Below, in pieces: positions 1 to 7,667 of a stretch of DNA of 13,610 nucleotides (within the stretch, counting starts at the first letter, position 1; each line of letters starts with the position of its first letter). Below the pieces are notes generated by a model. It worked only from the letters and a program-made list of their open reading frames with translations, did not search any database and was not told the DNA's origin. The stretch covers positions 1 through 13,610 of the forward strand of contig JAJFMR010000060.1 in NCBI GenBank assembly GCA_020696915.1. Reading direction: 5' to 3'. The DNA comes from Rhizobiaceae bacterium (lineage in GTDB: Bacteria; Pseudomonadota; Alphaproteobacteria; Rhizobiales; Rhizobiaceae). The position numbers and the translations under genes are program-made.

Positions 1-285
1 CGACCAGATCAGGGCGTACATAGCAACCGCCTGAAGCCTGGCTCTGGCGTCCCAGCCAGCAGACCCCACAGCGCCGCCGGGCTCTTGCCTCTCGTGGGGC
101 TTTGTCCTAGACCCTGAGCGTCCTGATCGAAACCGTCCGTTTCCGCCCGAGGCCTTAGACAGCCGCAGCGTCCAGTCCGAGGGCGCGCATCGGTGTCGCC
201 GGACCGGCGGCGGATCAGGCGGCCGCCTTTCTTCGCGAGGCGCGCCATTAACGCGCCCTCTCAAGCCGCCTCGGCAAAGATCTAA
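1..285. other. Non-coding leader region upstream of gatB
   Basis: No reading frame here resembles a known protein. An 80-codon open frame on the minus strand (9-248) is rich in Arg and Gly and looks like a by-product of high GC. A short GC-rich inverted repeat (237-244 with 252-260, one bulged base, loop 245-251) ends 25 bases before the gatB start and could sit in its leader. No clear sigma-70 promoter was seen. Confidence 0.4.
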
Positions 286-1788
286 ATGAGCATCATCGAT
301 ACGCGCACGCCAGATCCGAAACGGTTTATTTCCGGCGCCACCGGCGACTGGGAAGTGGTTGTCGGCATGGAGGTCCATGCCCAGGTGACTTCGCAGGCAA
401 AGCTGTTTTCCGGCGCCTCGACGGAGTTCGGCGCAGCGCCCAATGCCAACGTTTCGCTGGTCGACGCCGCTATGCCGGGCATGCTGCCGGTTATCAACGA
501 GGAATGCGTCAGGCAGGCGATCCGTACCGGGCTTGGGCTGCAGGCGAAGATCAATCTACGGTCGGTGTTCGACCGCAAGAACTACTTCTACCCCGACCTG
601 CCTCAGGGCTACCAGATCTCGCAGTTCAAGCAGCCCATCGTCGGCGAGGGCATCGTCATCGTCTCGGTGGGCCCGGACAAGAAGGGCGAGTTCGAGGACA
701 TCGAGGTCGGCATAGAACGGCTCCATCTCGAGCAGGATGCCGGCAAATCGATCCACGACCAGAATCCGACAATGTCCTATGTCGACCTCAACCGCTCCGG
801 TGTGGCCTTGATGGAGATCGTCTCGAAGCCGGACATGCGCTCTTCCGAGGAAGCCAAGGCCTTTCTCGGCAAATTGAGGTCGATCGTGCGTTATCTTGGC
901 ACCTGTGACGGCAATATGGACGAGGGCTCGATGCGCGCTGACGTCAACGTCTCGGTCAGGCGCCCGGGCGCACCATTCGGCACGCGCTGCGAGATCAAGA
1001 ACGTGAACTCGATCCGTTTCGTCGGCCAGGCGATAGAGTATGAGGCACGCCGCCAGATAGGACTGCTCGAGGACGGCGTCGCAATCGACCAGGAAACCCG
1101 CCTGTTCGATCCGAACCGAGGTGAGACGCGCTCCATGCGCTCCAAGGAGGAGGCGCACGACTACCGCTACTTCCCCGATCCGGATCTGCTGCCGCTGGAA
1201 TTCGACCAGGCCTATGTCGACGGGCTCGCCAGCGGCCTTCCCGAGTTGCCGGACGCGAAGAAAGAGCGGCTCGTCGCCAGCCTCGGCCTTTCCGCCTACG
1301 ATGCCGCGATCCTCGTCACGGAGAAGGCGATCGCCGATTACTTCGAGCGAGTGGCGGTGGGGCGCGACGGCAAGACCGCTGCCAACTGGGTCATCAACGA
1401 CCTGCTCGGCGCCTTGAACAGGACCGGAAAAGCCATTGAAAGCGCGCCGGTTTCCCCCGATCAGATCGGTACCATAATCGACCTCATCAAGGAGCAGACG
1501 ATCTCCGGTAAGATCGCCAAGGAATTGTTCGAGATCGTCTGGACCGACGGCGGCGACCCGCGGCAGATCGTCGAAGCCCGCAACATGAGACAGGTAACCG
1601 ATACCGGCGCCATCGAGACGGCAGTCGACGAAATCATCGCCGGCAACCCTGACAAGGCGGCTCAGGCCAAGGCCAAGCCAACGCTGGCAGGCTGGTTCGT
1701 GGGCCAGGTGATGAAGGCGACCGGGGGCAAGGCCAACCCGCAAGCGGTAAATGCGCTTATCAAGGCGAAGCTGGGTATGGAGGGCTGA
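286..1788 (+). CDS. gatB: Aspartyl/glutamyl-tRNA(Asn/Gln) amidotransferase subunit B
   Basis: This is the GatB subunit of the cytosolic GatCAB amidotransferase. The complex converts Glu-tRNA(Gln), and Asp-tRNA(Asn), to the correctly amidated tRNA using ammonia made by GatA. The 500-residue product has the usual family length. Visible signatures are VGMEVHAQ near residue 26, the family pattern VDLNRSGVALMEIV at 166-179, GSMRADVNVSVR at 214-225 and YRYFPDPDL at 293-301. These belong to the N-terminal kinase/cradle domain; the last 150 or so residues form the helical GatB/YqeY tail that contacts tRNA. The ATG at 286 gives an N-terminus (MSIIDTRTP) that fits alphaproteobacterial homologues as I remember them. 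gatA and gatC are not in the window. The frame is intact, and long open frames on the opposite strand are shadows of its codon bias. Confidence 0.97.
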   Translation: MSIIDTRTPDPKRFISGATGDWEVVVGMEVHAQVTSQAKLFSGASTEFGAAPNANVSLVDAAMPGMLPVINEECVRQAIRTGLGLQAKINLRSVFDRKNYFYPDLPQGYQISQFKQPIVGEGIVIVSVGPDKKGEFEDIEVGIERLHLEQDAGKSIHDQNPTMSYVDLNRSGVALMEIVSKPDMRSSEEAKAFLGKLRSIVRYLGTCDGNMDEGSMRADVNVSVRRPGAPFGTRCEIKNVNSIRFVGQAIEYEARRQIGLLEDGVAIDQETRLFDPNRGETRSMRSKEEAHDYRYFPDPDLLPLEFDQAYVDGLASGLPELPDAKKERLVASLGLSAYDAAILVTEKAIADYFERVAVGRDGKTAANWVINDLLGALNRTGKAIESAPVSPDQIGTIIDLIKEQTISGKIAKELFEIVWTDGGDPRQIVEARNMRQVTDTGAIETAVDEIIAGNPDKAAQAKAKPTLAGWFVGQVMKATGGKANPQAVNALIKAKLGMEG

Positions 1789-1862
1789 AGCTTCCCGGTG
1801 CCCGCGGCGAGGTTCCCCCAATCCACGTGTCTTGCCGCCGCCCGACGGTTGAGCGTCCGCCT

Positions 1863-1893
1863 GCCGGCCGCGTGCAAGGCTTGCACGTCCGGC
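1863..1893. terminator. Strong GC-rich hairpin after gatB
   Basis: A perfect palindrome CGTGCAA-GGC-TTGCACG (1871-1887) is extended by a G-U pair and a GCCGG/CCGGC stem (1863-1867 with 1889-1893), with a two-base bulge. It lies between gatB and the NDUFA12 gene. No T-run follows, so it may be a pause, processing or Rho-assisted element rather than a classical intrinsic terminator. Confidence 0.4.
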
Positions 1894-1945
1894 GCGGGGG
1901 CGTCATAAGGTCCGCACGCTGCCGGCTTCTGCCAGGGAACAGGTA

Positions 1946-2344
1946 ATGAAGAGCTTCCTCGCCCAGTTTTTCACGTGGTGGAACGGCCAGACTCTCGGCA
2001 CACGCTTTCACACCTGGAGGGTCGGCCAGCGGGTCGGTGAGGACGAATTCGGCAACGTCTATTATGAAGGCGGCACTGATTCGGAAGGCCGCACGCGGCG
2101 CTGGGTGATCTACAACGGCTATTCCGAAGCCTCGATGATCCCGCCCGGGTGGCATGGCTGGATACATCACCGGGTCGATGTGCCGCCGATCCGCGAAGAC
2201 TATCGATCCCACGACTGGCAGAAGCCGCACGAACCCAACCTCACCGGCACGGCGGCGGCCTACCGGCCGAAGGGCTCAGTGCTGAACACCGGCACTCGCC
2301 CGCAGGTGACCGGCGACTACGACGCGTGGACCCCCGGAAGCTGA
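1946..2344 (+). CDS. NADH:ubiquinone oxidoreductase subunit, NDUFA12 (B17.2) family
   Basis: The product is a 132-residue homologue of the mitochondrial complex I accessory subunit NDUFA12/B17.2. Alphaproteobacteria carry it as a small supernumerary subunit, thought to bind the peripheral arm near the membrane-arm junction. Family features visible are FGNVYYE at 35-41, RRWVIYNG at 51-58, the PPGWHGWIHH block around 66-75 and the C-terminal YDAWTPGS. There is no signal peptide or membrane segment, as expected for a cytoplasmic-face subunit. The ATG at 1946 follows an AGGTA-type ribosome site. The gene stands alone, away from any nuo operon, with a DUF2155 gene next; I recall this pairing as common in Rhizobiales. 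Confidence 0.93.
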   Translation: MKSFLAQFFTWWNGQTLGTRFHTWRVGQRVGEDEFGNVYYEGGTDSEGRTRRWVIYNGYSEASMIPPGWHGWIHHRVDVPPIREDYRSHDWQKPHEPNLTGTAAAYRPKGSVLNTGTRPQVTGDYDAWTPGS

Positions 2345-2474
2345 TGCGGCGCGCCGGAGCAATCCGCTTGTGTCGCCACAATTCGCCGATAAAGCACCGG
2401 CCTGAATCGCCCGATTCTGCGTCGGAACCGGCGGGTTCAACGACATTCGAGCAGCCATTCCCGGTATTTGCCGC

Positions 2475-2906
2475 ATGATCATATTCGGACGTAACCTGAC
2501 GGGCCGCGCGACGACGCTCTCGGCTTTGCAGGTGCTCGCCGTGCTCGCCGGCTCCTCACCGGCCGTCGCAGAGCGCATCAGCAATCCCGTCGCCGAGTTC
2601 ACGGGTGTCGACAAGATCACCGGCCGCATCATCACCTTCGACGTCTACATCGATGAGACGGTGCAGTTCGGGGCGCTGCAGGTCACGCCGCGTGTCTGCT
2701 ATTCGCGCCCTGCCACGGAAGAGCCCAAGACCGATTCGTTCGTGGAGGTGGACGAGATCACGCTCGACCGGAAGATCCGGCGCATCTTCACCGGCTGGAT
2801 GTTCGCCGAAAGCCCGGGGCTGAATGCGGTCGAGCACGCCGTCTACGATGTCTGGCTGAAGGGTTGCAAGCAGGCGTCCGACGTGCCGGCGCCGGAGACC
2901 AACTGA
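2475..2906 (+). CDS. DUF2155 domain-containing exported protein
   Basis: The 143-residue protein has an N-terminal hydrophobic stretch (about residues 12-32) ending in SSPAVA, a plausible signal peptidase I site before ERISN, so the mature form is probably periplasmic. The rest is a strongly conserved DUF2155 domain, including FTGVDKITGRI, FGALQVTPRVCY and RRIFTGWMFAESPGLNAVEH. Two cysteines (C75 and C131) could form a disulphide. The function of the family is unknown to me. The ATG at 2475 lacks an obvious Shine-Dalgarno sequence, so the exact start is less sure than the gene. It follows the NDUFA12 gene by 130 bases on the same strand. Confidence 0.9.
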   Translation: MIIFGRNLTGRATTLSALQVLAVLAGSSPAVAERISNPVAEFTGVDKITGRIITFDVYIDETVQFGALQVTPRVCYSRPATEEPKTDSFVEVDEITLDRKIRRIFTGWMFAESPGLNAVEHAVYDVWLKGCKQASDVPAPETN

Positions 2907-3022
2907 GCGGACGGCCGGCAAGCTTGACTTTGATCGCCGTCGTGGCCAAGTATCATGGCATGAACCCGTTCCGGCATTCTTGTTCGACCATCTACAGGGA
3001 ATTTCCCATCGCGGGATTCTAG

Positions 3023-3063
3023 CCCCCGGCTCGGTCGCATTGCGCGCGCCCCGAGCCGAGGGG
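3023..3063. terminator. Hairpin between the DUF2155 gene and the first Rnk gene
   Basis: GGCTCGG (3028-3034) pairs with CCGAGCC (3051-3057). Outer CCCC (from 3023) pairs with GGGG (3060-3063) around a GA bulge, and the loop is GC-rich. It could end the DUF2155 transcript or form part of the leader of the downstream gene. There is no T-tract. The rest of 2907-3188 shows no gene; TTGACT at about 2925 and TATCAT at about 2951 are too far apart (21 bases) for a convincing sigma-70 promoter. Confidence 0.35.
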
Positions 3064-3188
3064 CGGGACATGAAGCTCTCCCGAACTGAGGGGTGAGCGG
3101 GTCCAGGGCGCGAGAACAATCCCAGAGAACAGACTGCGGCCGGCGCCTCGGAGCGCCTGGCCCGCATCCAACGCGAGGAGGGCCACCA

Positions 3189-3638
3189 ATGGCTCCCGAC
3201 AAGAGACGACACCGCAAACCGGCGATCATCATGTCCAGAGACGACCAGGCGCGGCTTACGCGACTGGCGGATTCCGTGGCCGCTGCGAACCCGGAACTGG
3301 CCGACGATCTCTTCGGCGAACTGGAGCGTGCACGCATCGTTGCAAAAATCGAACGGCACCCAGACGTCGTGCGCATGGGATCGACACTGCGTTTCACCAC
3401 CGACAGCGGAGAGGAGCGCAGGGTCACCCTCGTATTCCCGGCCGACGCCGACATAACCGAGGGCAAGATATCAATCCTTACCCCCATCGGCATTGCCTTG
3501 ATCGGACTTGCCGCCGGTCAGTCCATGGAGTGGACGGCTCGCGACGGCCGGCTCCATCGCCTGACAGTCGAAAGTGTGGAGGGGGCGATACGCGCTTCGT
3601 CCTCCGCTCCACAGGCCGAGCTCGGGGCGGTGTCATGA
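3189..3638 (+). CDS. Rnk-family (GreA/GreB C-terminal-like) RNA polymerase-binding protein, copy 1
   Basis: The protein is 149 residues and matches the Rnk 'nucleoside diphosphate kinase regulator' family. An N-terminal helical part (about residues 14-55, containing MSRDDQARLTRLAD) precedes a GreA/GreB C-terminal FKBP-like domain (about 60-125). Typical strands include VRMGSTLRFT, RRVTLVFPADAD and ISILTPIGIALIGLAAGQ. Rnk proteins bind RNA polymerase near the secondary channel; the link to Ndk levels was genetic in Pseudomonas and E. coli. The ATG at 3189 is preceded by AGGAGG at 3176-3181 with a 7-base spacer. An upstream in-frame GTG at 3093 is rejected because the added segment is low-complexity. 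Its stop overlaps a mini-ORF start (ATGA), and a second Rnk-like gene lies 150 bases downstream. Confidence 0.88.
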   Translation: MAPDKRRHRKPAIIMSRDDQARLTRLADSVAAANPELADDLFGELERARIVAKIERHPDVVRMGSTLRFTTDSGEERRVTLVFPADADITEGKISILTPIGIALIGLAAGQSMEWTARDGRLHRLTVESVEGAIRASSSAPQAELGAVS

Positions 3639-3700
3639 AGGCCGTGCACCGACCCAGCAGGCTGGCCCTGTTCGGAGGCTGCCTCATCGCAGGATCGTAG
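3635..3700 (+). CDS. Possible 21-residue small peptide overlapping the first Rnk gene
   Basis: An ATG at 3635 overlaps the TGA of the first Rnk gene (ATGA), so it could be translated by coupling. It encodes 21 residues starting MKAVHRPSRLAL and ending FGGCLIAGS: a basic N-terminus, then a short hydrophobic stretch with a lipobox-like GGC. Its TAG at 3698-3700 is followed immediately by a strong hairpin. It may be a leader peptide, a tiny membrane peptide, a remnant of a lipoprotein gene, or chance. There is no homology evidence. Confidence 0.25.
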   Translation: MKAVHRPSRLALFGGCLIAGS

Positions 3701-3729
3701 CCCCTGCGCCGCGCGTCAGCGGCCAGGGG
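3701..3729 (+). terminator. Strong hairpin between the two Rnk genes
   Basis: CCCCTG (3701-3706) pairs with CAGGGG (3724-3729), and GCCGC (3708-3712) pairs with GCGGC (3719-3723). Only one base is bulged (C3707), and the loop is GCGTCA. This 11-pair stem begins right after the mini-ORF stop. ATTCTCC follows, a poor T-tract, so it may act as a terminator, attenuator or RNA-stability element separating the expression of the two Rnk genes. Confidence 0.5.
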
Positions 3730-3788
3730 ATTCTCCAGAAAGGCGTTTCAGATGAACGGCTTCCCCCGGGGAGCGATGGAGAAGTGCG

Positions 3789-4328
3789 ATGTCCGATGAA
3801 ACCTGCATCCTGACCACCAAGGATCTGACAATCCTCGAAGTCATGCTGGACCGCCGGCGTGATAGGGATGACAGTCTTGTGCCGGTCCTGAAAAGAAAGA
3901 TTAACTCCGCCCTCATCATGTTCCGTGACGACGTTCCGGAGAACGTCGCGACGCTGAGCAGCCGCGTCGCCTTCAGCGTCGACGGGAAGGCTATCGACAC
4001 GCGAATCATCTCGCATGAGGCGATGACGTCGCCGACCGGGATGTTCCTGCCGATCACTTCGTTGCGCGGCCTGGCGCTGCTCGGACTTGTCGAAGGCCAG
4101 GAGTTCCGTCTGGGCAGCCGCGACGCCGGTGAGGAGCGGATTCGCCTCGATAAGGTTCATTACCAGCCGGAGGCCGCGAAGCGAGCGGGTCAGGCCGTCG
4201 CGAAGATGGCCCGCCCCAGACCGGACCGTGCCTCTCTCAGACTGGTGGGGGACTTTGGCGAGTTGAACCCCAGGAGGCCGGTCGCGGCCGCGGACGGGTT
4301 TGACGACCCTGGACCTTCCGCAGCCTGA
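3789..4328 (+). CDS. Rnk-family protein with extended C-terminus, copy 2
   Basis: This 179-residue protein resembles the rhizobial Rnk/GreA-C-like family often annotated as 'nucleoside-diphosphate kinase regulator'. The N-terminal part (LTTKDLTILEVMLDRR, then a charged helix to about residue 45) leads into the FKBP-like GreA C-terminal fold at about 55-125. That fold contains NVATLSSRVAFSVDG, MFLPITSLRGLALLGLVEGQ and RIRLDKVHYQPEAA. A basic, Pro/Asp-rich tail of about 50 residues follows and is probably disordered. The ATG at 3789 has GGAG at 3778-3781. It shares the fold and the 'xxLxGLALLGLxxGQ' helix with the upstream gene, but identity looks low, so this is not a recent duplication. Role inferred: modulation of RNA polymerase or stress transcription. 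Confidence 0.87.
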   Translation: MSDETCILTTKDLTILEVMLDRRRDRDDSLVPVLKRKINSALIMFRDDVPENVATLSSRVAFSVDGKAIDTRIISHEAMTSPTGMFLPITSLRGLALLGLVEGQEFRLGSRDAGEERIRLDKVHYQPEAAKRAGQAVAKMARPRPDRASLRLVGDFGELNPRRPVAAADGFDDPGPSAA

Positions 4329-4342
4329 CCGGTCCTGCAACT

Positions 4343-4379
4343 CCGCGGCCGTGCCCCTCGCGACGGGACACGGCCGCGG
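4343..4379. terminator. Candidate bidirectional terminator hairpin between convergent genes
   Basis: A perfect 11-base inverted repeat, CCGCGGCCGTG (4343-4353) and CACGGCCGCGG (4369-4379), can be extended inside the loop by CCC/GGG. It lies in the 155-base gap between the plus-strand Rnk gene and the minus-strand DUF1236 gene, where a shared terminator is expected. There is no T-run on either side, so function is inferred from position and stem strength only. Confidence 0.5.
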
Positions 4380-4483
4380 ATACTACGGCCCGGGCGCGTC
4401 GGCCAACGAAACGCACTCTGCCGCGGCGCTTTCATCGAATTACCCGAAAGCCGATTCAACGTTGCTTCCGGTGGTTAGCCCGA

Positions 4484-4792
4484 TCAGTTGATGATGTGGA
4501 CGATCTCGCGAGAGTCGGGATCAACCAGCACGGTGCGGCCGTCGATTACCACATAGCGGTAGTTCACGTCCGGCACGTCGAGGGTATGCAGTTCGACGGT
4601 CTCCGGCAGCTTGGTCCCGATATTGAGCTCGATCCCCGGAACCTCGATTGAGGCGAGGGGCTGTTTCTGCACGTATTCGCGGATGACCGTCTCCTGCTCC
4701 GGCTGGATGACCACAGTGCTCTGCGCTGCAGCGATGCCCACGCCGGCGAGCAGGAATAGCGCGGAAGCGACGCCGGTCAGATGCTTGTTCAT
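4484..4792 (-). CDS. DUF1236 domain-containing periplasmic protein
   Basis: The 102-residue protein has a clear signal peptide: MNKH, a hydrophobic core from about residue 6 to 22, and cleavage after AAA before QST. The mature part matches the small rhizobial DUF1236 domain: a Pro-spaced strand region (PLASIEVPGIELNIGTKLP at about 45-63) and the C-terminal block YRYVVIDGRTVLVDPDSREIV. Homologues are small, often stress-induced secreted proteins of unknown function. The ATG at 4792 is chosen because AAGGAGAA (4799-4806 region) precedes it; an in-frame ATG at 4885 would place a charged, low-complexity segment before the signal peptide. The gene converges with the second Rnk gene and lies downstream of the sensor kinase gene on the same strand. 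Confidence 0.88.
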   Translation of the reverse strand: MNKHLTGVASALFLLAGVGIAAAQSTVVIQPEQETVIREYVQKQPLASIEVPGIELNIGTKLPETVELHTLDVPDVNYRYVVIDGRTVLVDPDSREIVHIIN

Positions 4793-4818
4793 AGTCTTCT
4801 CCTTCGGTTTTTCAGCAA

Positions 4819-4838
4819 GCTCCCGGGCTCGCGGGAGC
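4819..4838 (-). promoter_or_regulatory. 5'-leader hairpin upstream of the DUF1236 ribosome site
   Basis: GCTCCCG (4819-4825) and CGGGAGC (4832-4838) form a perfect 7-pair stem with a 6-base loop. It lies between the putative promoter and the AAGGAGAA ribosome site of the DUF1236 gene, so it would be in the mRNA leader. It might affect stability or translation; no known riboswitch class is recognised. Confidence 0.35.
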
Positions 4839-4853
4839 CTGGAAACCGGCCCT

Positions 4854-4878
4854 AACTGCCGAGACTCCTGTGAGTTCC
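4854..4878 (-). promoter_or_regulatory. EcfG-like (general stress sigma factor) promoter candidate for the DUF1236 gene
   Basis: On the minus strand GGAAC (4878-4874) is followed after 16 bases by AGTT (4857-4854). The alphaproteobacterial EcfG/RpoE2 consensus is GGAAC-N16/17-CGTT, so there is one mismatch. It lies about 60 bases upstream of the start codon. Small secreted proteins of this type are often in the EcfG regulon in rhizobia (established knowledge, recalled). This is a motif match only. Confidence 0.4.
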
Positions 4879-4963
4879 CACGCATTTGGTCTCGACGAAT
4901 GGGTTAGACCCAGGTCCGAGTTGGAGTGGAGAACCTCGCGCTCTCGCCATGGCTTTGGGCAAT

Positions 4964-7645
4964 TCAGGCATCGTCGAAGGGAATCCGCACCACAAACTCT
5001 GCGCCGCGCAGAGCAGGGGAGTCGGCAAGGGAGAGGTCACCCCCGAACCGCTCGATGATCTGCCGGCTGATCGCCAGGCCAAGTCCCGCCCCGCTCCGTC
5101 GCGGCATCGGGCCGCGCACGAATTTTAGGAATATGCGCTCGCGCTCGGTTGGCCGGATGCCGGGGCCATTGTCGGCCACGCGTGCTTCGTAGACCCCCTT
5201 GCGCAGTGAGCTCGATACCGTGACCACAGGCTTGGGATCGGTGTTGTATTTGACCGCGTTAGAAACCAGGTTGATGAACACCTGCGCCAACCTGTCCCGG
5301 TCACCGGCGATCTTGGCGCCGCGTGCCCGGCGCGGGCGTTTGACCGTAACGCCCGCCGTACGCGCCAGGGCCTCGCAGCTCTCGATGGCCTGATCGATTG
5401 CCGTTTCCGGATCGAAGACTTCCGTTTCCCAGGCCGGCTGGCCACTTTCCATCTGGTGTACGTCGAGGATCCCGTCGAGCAGCCGGGTCAGGCGAAGGCT
5501 TTCGATCTGGATGATGCCCAGGAAGCGGAGCTTCTCCGATTCTTCCATGTCGCGATTGTTCAGAAGGATATCGCTGAACGAGCGGATCGACGCCATCGGG
5601 GTCCGCACCTCATGGCTGACCTGGCTCAGGAACTCGTCTTTCTGGATGTCGACCTCGCGAAGCCGCTCGTTCGCCCGCGCGAGCTTGGCGGCCGTCGCCT
5701 CCATCTGGTGCGACTTTTGCTCGAGTTCGGCGGAATAGGCACGTATCTGCTCGGCCTCTCCCGCCAGGCGCTTCAGTTCCTCCACGCCGATGGTTTCGTT
5801 GGTGACAACCCGCGATATCAGCGACCGCGCCGAGGCCGCGCCGACATTGGCCGCCAGCCGCTGCTCGACCTCCGAGATGAGTTCATCGCTTGCAATTACC
5901 GTGCGATTTTTCCCGTCGCTCTCGAAGAGCTGGACCGCCGCTGCCGGACCGAGCACGCGATCGGCAACCTGCCGCAGTTCCGAGACCCGGGCGGTGCGGC
6001 GGATGACTCTCAACTCGCTCTCCGTCTGGCGCCGGAACACGTCTATGAACAGCGTCGACTGCAGCCGGGCGAGCGGGGTGGGCTCGGTCAGCATCGAAAC
6101 GACCACGAAAAGCGCAACGTTGATGCCGAGGCTCCATAGCGTCGCGTGAACGAGCGGGTCGAACTGGTCCAGGCCGAACAGCGCGTAGGGTTTCAGCCAG
6201 GTCCAGCCGAACGGCCCGTTCTCGATTATGGCTGCCGGCATCAGGAAGAAGCCTTCGAAGCTTGGCAGGAACAGCGTGTAGCTCCAGACCAGGAAGCCTC
6301 CGGCCAGCCCTGCTATGGCGCCAACGGCAGTGGCGGTTCGCCAGTAGAGGCCGCCCACAAGGCTGGGCAGGAACTGCGCCACTCCGCAGAACGAAATCAG
6401 CCCGATTGCCGCCAGCGCGTCCGAAGTTCCGCTCAGGCGAAAATAGAGAAACCCGAGAAAGACGATGAAGACGATGCTCGCGCGGCGTGTGCCGAGTATG
6501 AAGCCGCGGACGCTTTGCGCGCTTGCGGCCGGAAGCAGCGAGCGCAGCGCCAGCGGCATCACGACGTGGTTGGACACCATCGTCGACAGCGCGATCGAGG
6601 ACACGATGACCATTGATGTCGCCGATGAGAAACCGCCGAGGAAGGCCAGCAGGCCTAGCGTGTTCTGGTCGAAAGCGAGCGGCAGCGTCAGCACGTAGAG
6701 GTCGGCACCCGATCCGGCCGGGAGCCGGCTGAGGCCGGCAATGGCGATCGGCAGGACGAAGAGGCAGATCAGGAAAAGATAGAGCGGAAACAGCCATGAC
6801 GCCGTCCTTATCTGGCCCTCGCTCGAGTTCTCGACGACCGTGACCTGGAACTGGCGAGGCAGGCAGATCACGGCGGCGCCGGCAAGGAAGCAGAGCGCTA
6901 TCCAGCGCGAGCCGAAGGTTGCCTCCGCGTTGAGCAGGCTGACGGGGGCATCGGCAAACAGGCTGCCAGGCACGTCGGCCAGCCCGAAAACGACCCAAAG
7001 TCCGATCGCGATCAGGGCTGCCAGCTTGACGACGGCTTCGAGGGCGATCGCCGCGATCACGCCATGATGACGCTCGTTGACGTCGATGTTGCGGACGCCG
7101 AACATGATCGAGAAGACGCAAAGCCCGGCGGCCAGCCAGAAGGCGATGGCATAGTCAGGTTCGATCTGCTGGCCGGCGGCAGCGACCGCGCCTTCAGGGA
7201 AAGTGACCACCTGGAAGCTGGCGGTGAGCGCTTTCAGTTGCAGCGCGATGTAAGGCGCGGTTGCAACGAGCGCCATCAGGGTGATGATCGCGCCGAGCGC
7301 CGGATTCTTGCCAAAACGGGCAGAAATCAGGTCCGCTATCGACGTCGTGTGGTGGACGCGTCCGACGGTGACGAGCTTGCGCAGGAAAACCCACCAGCCA
7401 GCAAAGACGATCGTCGGTCCGAGATAGATGGCGATGAATTCCATGCCGCCGGTCACTGCCGACCCGACCGCGCCGTAGAACGTCCAGGATGTACAGTAGA
7501 TCGAAATCGACAGCGTGTAGACGAGCGGCGAGGACAGCCATCCCGCCGGATCGCGTCGAGCCCGGCGGTCGCCCGCAAACGCCACCCCGAACAGGATTGC
7601 CACATAGGCGAGACACACGAATACGACGAGGTTGGGGTGAAGCAT
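4964..7645 (-). CDS. Sensor histidine kinase with sodium/solute symporter (SSS) and STAC domains, CbrA/CrbS-like
   Basis: The 893-residue membrane kinase has these parts. Residues 1-520 are an SLC5/PutP-type sodium:solute symporter module with about a dozen hydrophobic segments (for example SISIYCTSWTFYGAVG, FLGGFSSATSMVIVSSIALS). Residues about 555-615 match the STAC linker (VADRVLGPAAAVQLF, then RLAANVGAASARSLI). A coiled coil follows at 620-668, then HisKA with H-box FLSQVSHEVRTP (phosphoacceptor His678). The HATPase has an N-box INLVSNAVKYN (791-801), DNGPGI (825-830) and GLGL (854-857). There is no PAS and no fused receiver, unlike Pseudomonas CbrA or Vibrio CrbS. The start at 7645 fits the first membrane segment (MLHPNLVVFV); an in-frame ATG at 7762 would overlap the upstream gene by 95 bases. 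Last gene of a four-gene operon. Likely role: couple binding or transport of a small solute to phosphorylation of the adjacent response regulator; the substrate is unknown. Confidence 0.93.
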   Translation of the reverse strand: MLHPNLVVFVCLAYVAILFGVAFAGDRRARRDPAGWLSSPLVYTLSISIYCTSWTFYGAVGSAVTGGMEFIAIYLGPTIVFAGWWVFLRKLVTVGRVHHTTSIADLISARFGKNPALGAIITLMALVATAPYIALQLKALTASFQVVTFPEGAVAAAGQQIEPDYAIAFWLAAGLCVFSIMFGVRNIDVNERHHGVIAAIALEAVVKLAALIAIGLWVVFGLADVPGSLFADAPVSLLNAEATFGSRWIALCFLAGAAVICLPRQFQVTVVENSSEGQIRTASWLFPLYLFLICLFVLPIAIAGLSRLPAGSGADLYVLTLPLAFDQNTLGLLAFLGGFSSATSMVIVSSIALSTMVSNHVVMPLALRSLLPAASAQSVRGFILGTRRASIVFIVFLGFLYFRLSGTSDALAAIGLISFCGVAQFLPSLVGGLYWRTATAVGAIAGLAGGFLVWSYTLFLPSFEGFFLMPAAIIENGPFGWTWLKPYALFGLDQFDPLVHATLWSLGINVALFVVVSMLTEPTPLARLQSTLFIDVFRRQTESELRVIRRTARVSELRQVADRVLGPAAAVQLFESDGKNRTVIASDELISEVEQRLAANVGAASARSLISRVVTNETIGVEELKRLAGEAEQIRAYSAELEQKSHQMEATAAKLARANERLREVDIQKDEFLSQVSHEVRTPMASIRSFSDILLNNRDMEESEKLRFLGIIQIESLRLTRLLDGILDVHQMESGQPAWETEVFDPETAIDQAIESCEALARTAGVTVKRPRRARGAKIAGDRDRLAQVFINLVSNAVKYNTDPKPVVTVSSSLRKGVYEARVADNGPGIRPTERERIFLKFVRGPMPRRSGAGLGLAISRQIIERFGGDLSLADSPALRGAEFVVRIPFDDA

Positions 7646-7667
7646 CAGTGCGTCGGAAGCCCGGATC

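Noticed and set aside
9..248. Minus-strand 79-residue open frame
   Set aside because: Arg/Gly-rich composition, no recognisable domain, no convincing ribosome site; probably a GC-driven open frame.
556..1821. 421-residue minus-strand open frame opposite gatB
   Set aside because: It lies wholly over the well-conserved gatB coding sequence and its translation resembles no family; an antisense shadow.
3093..3188. GTG-initiated extension of the first Rnk protein
   Set aside because: AGGAGG precedes the ATG at 3189, and the extension is unlike the family N-terminus.
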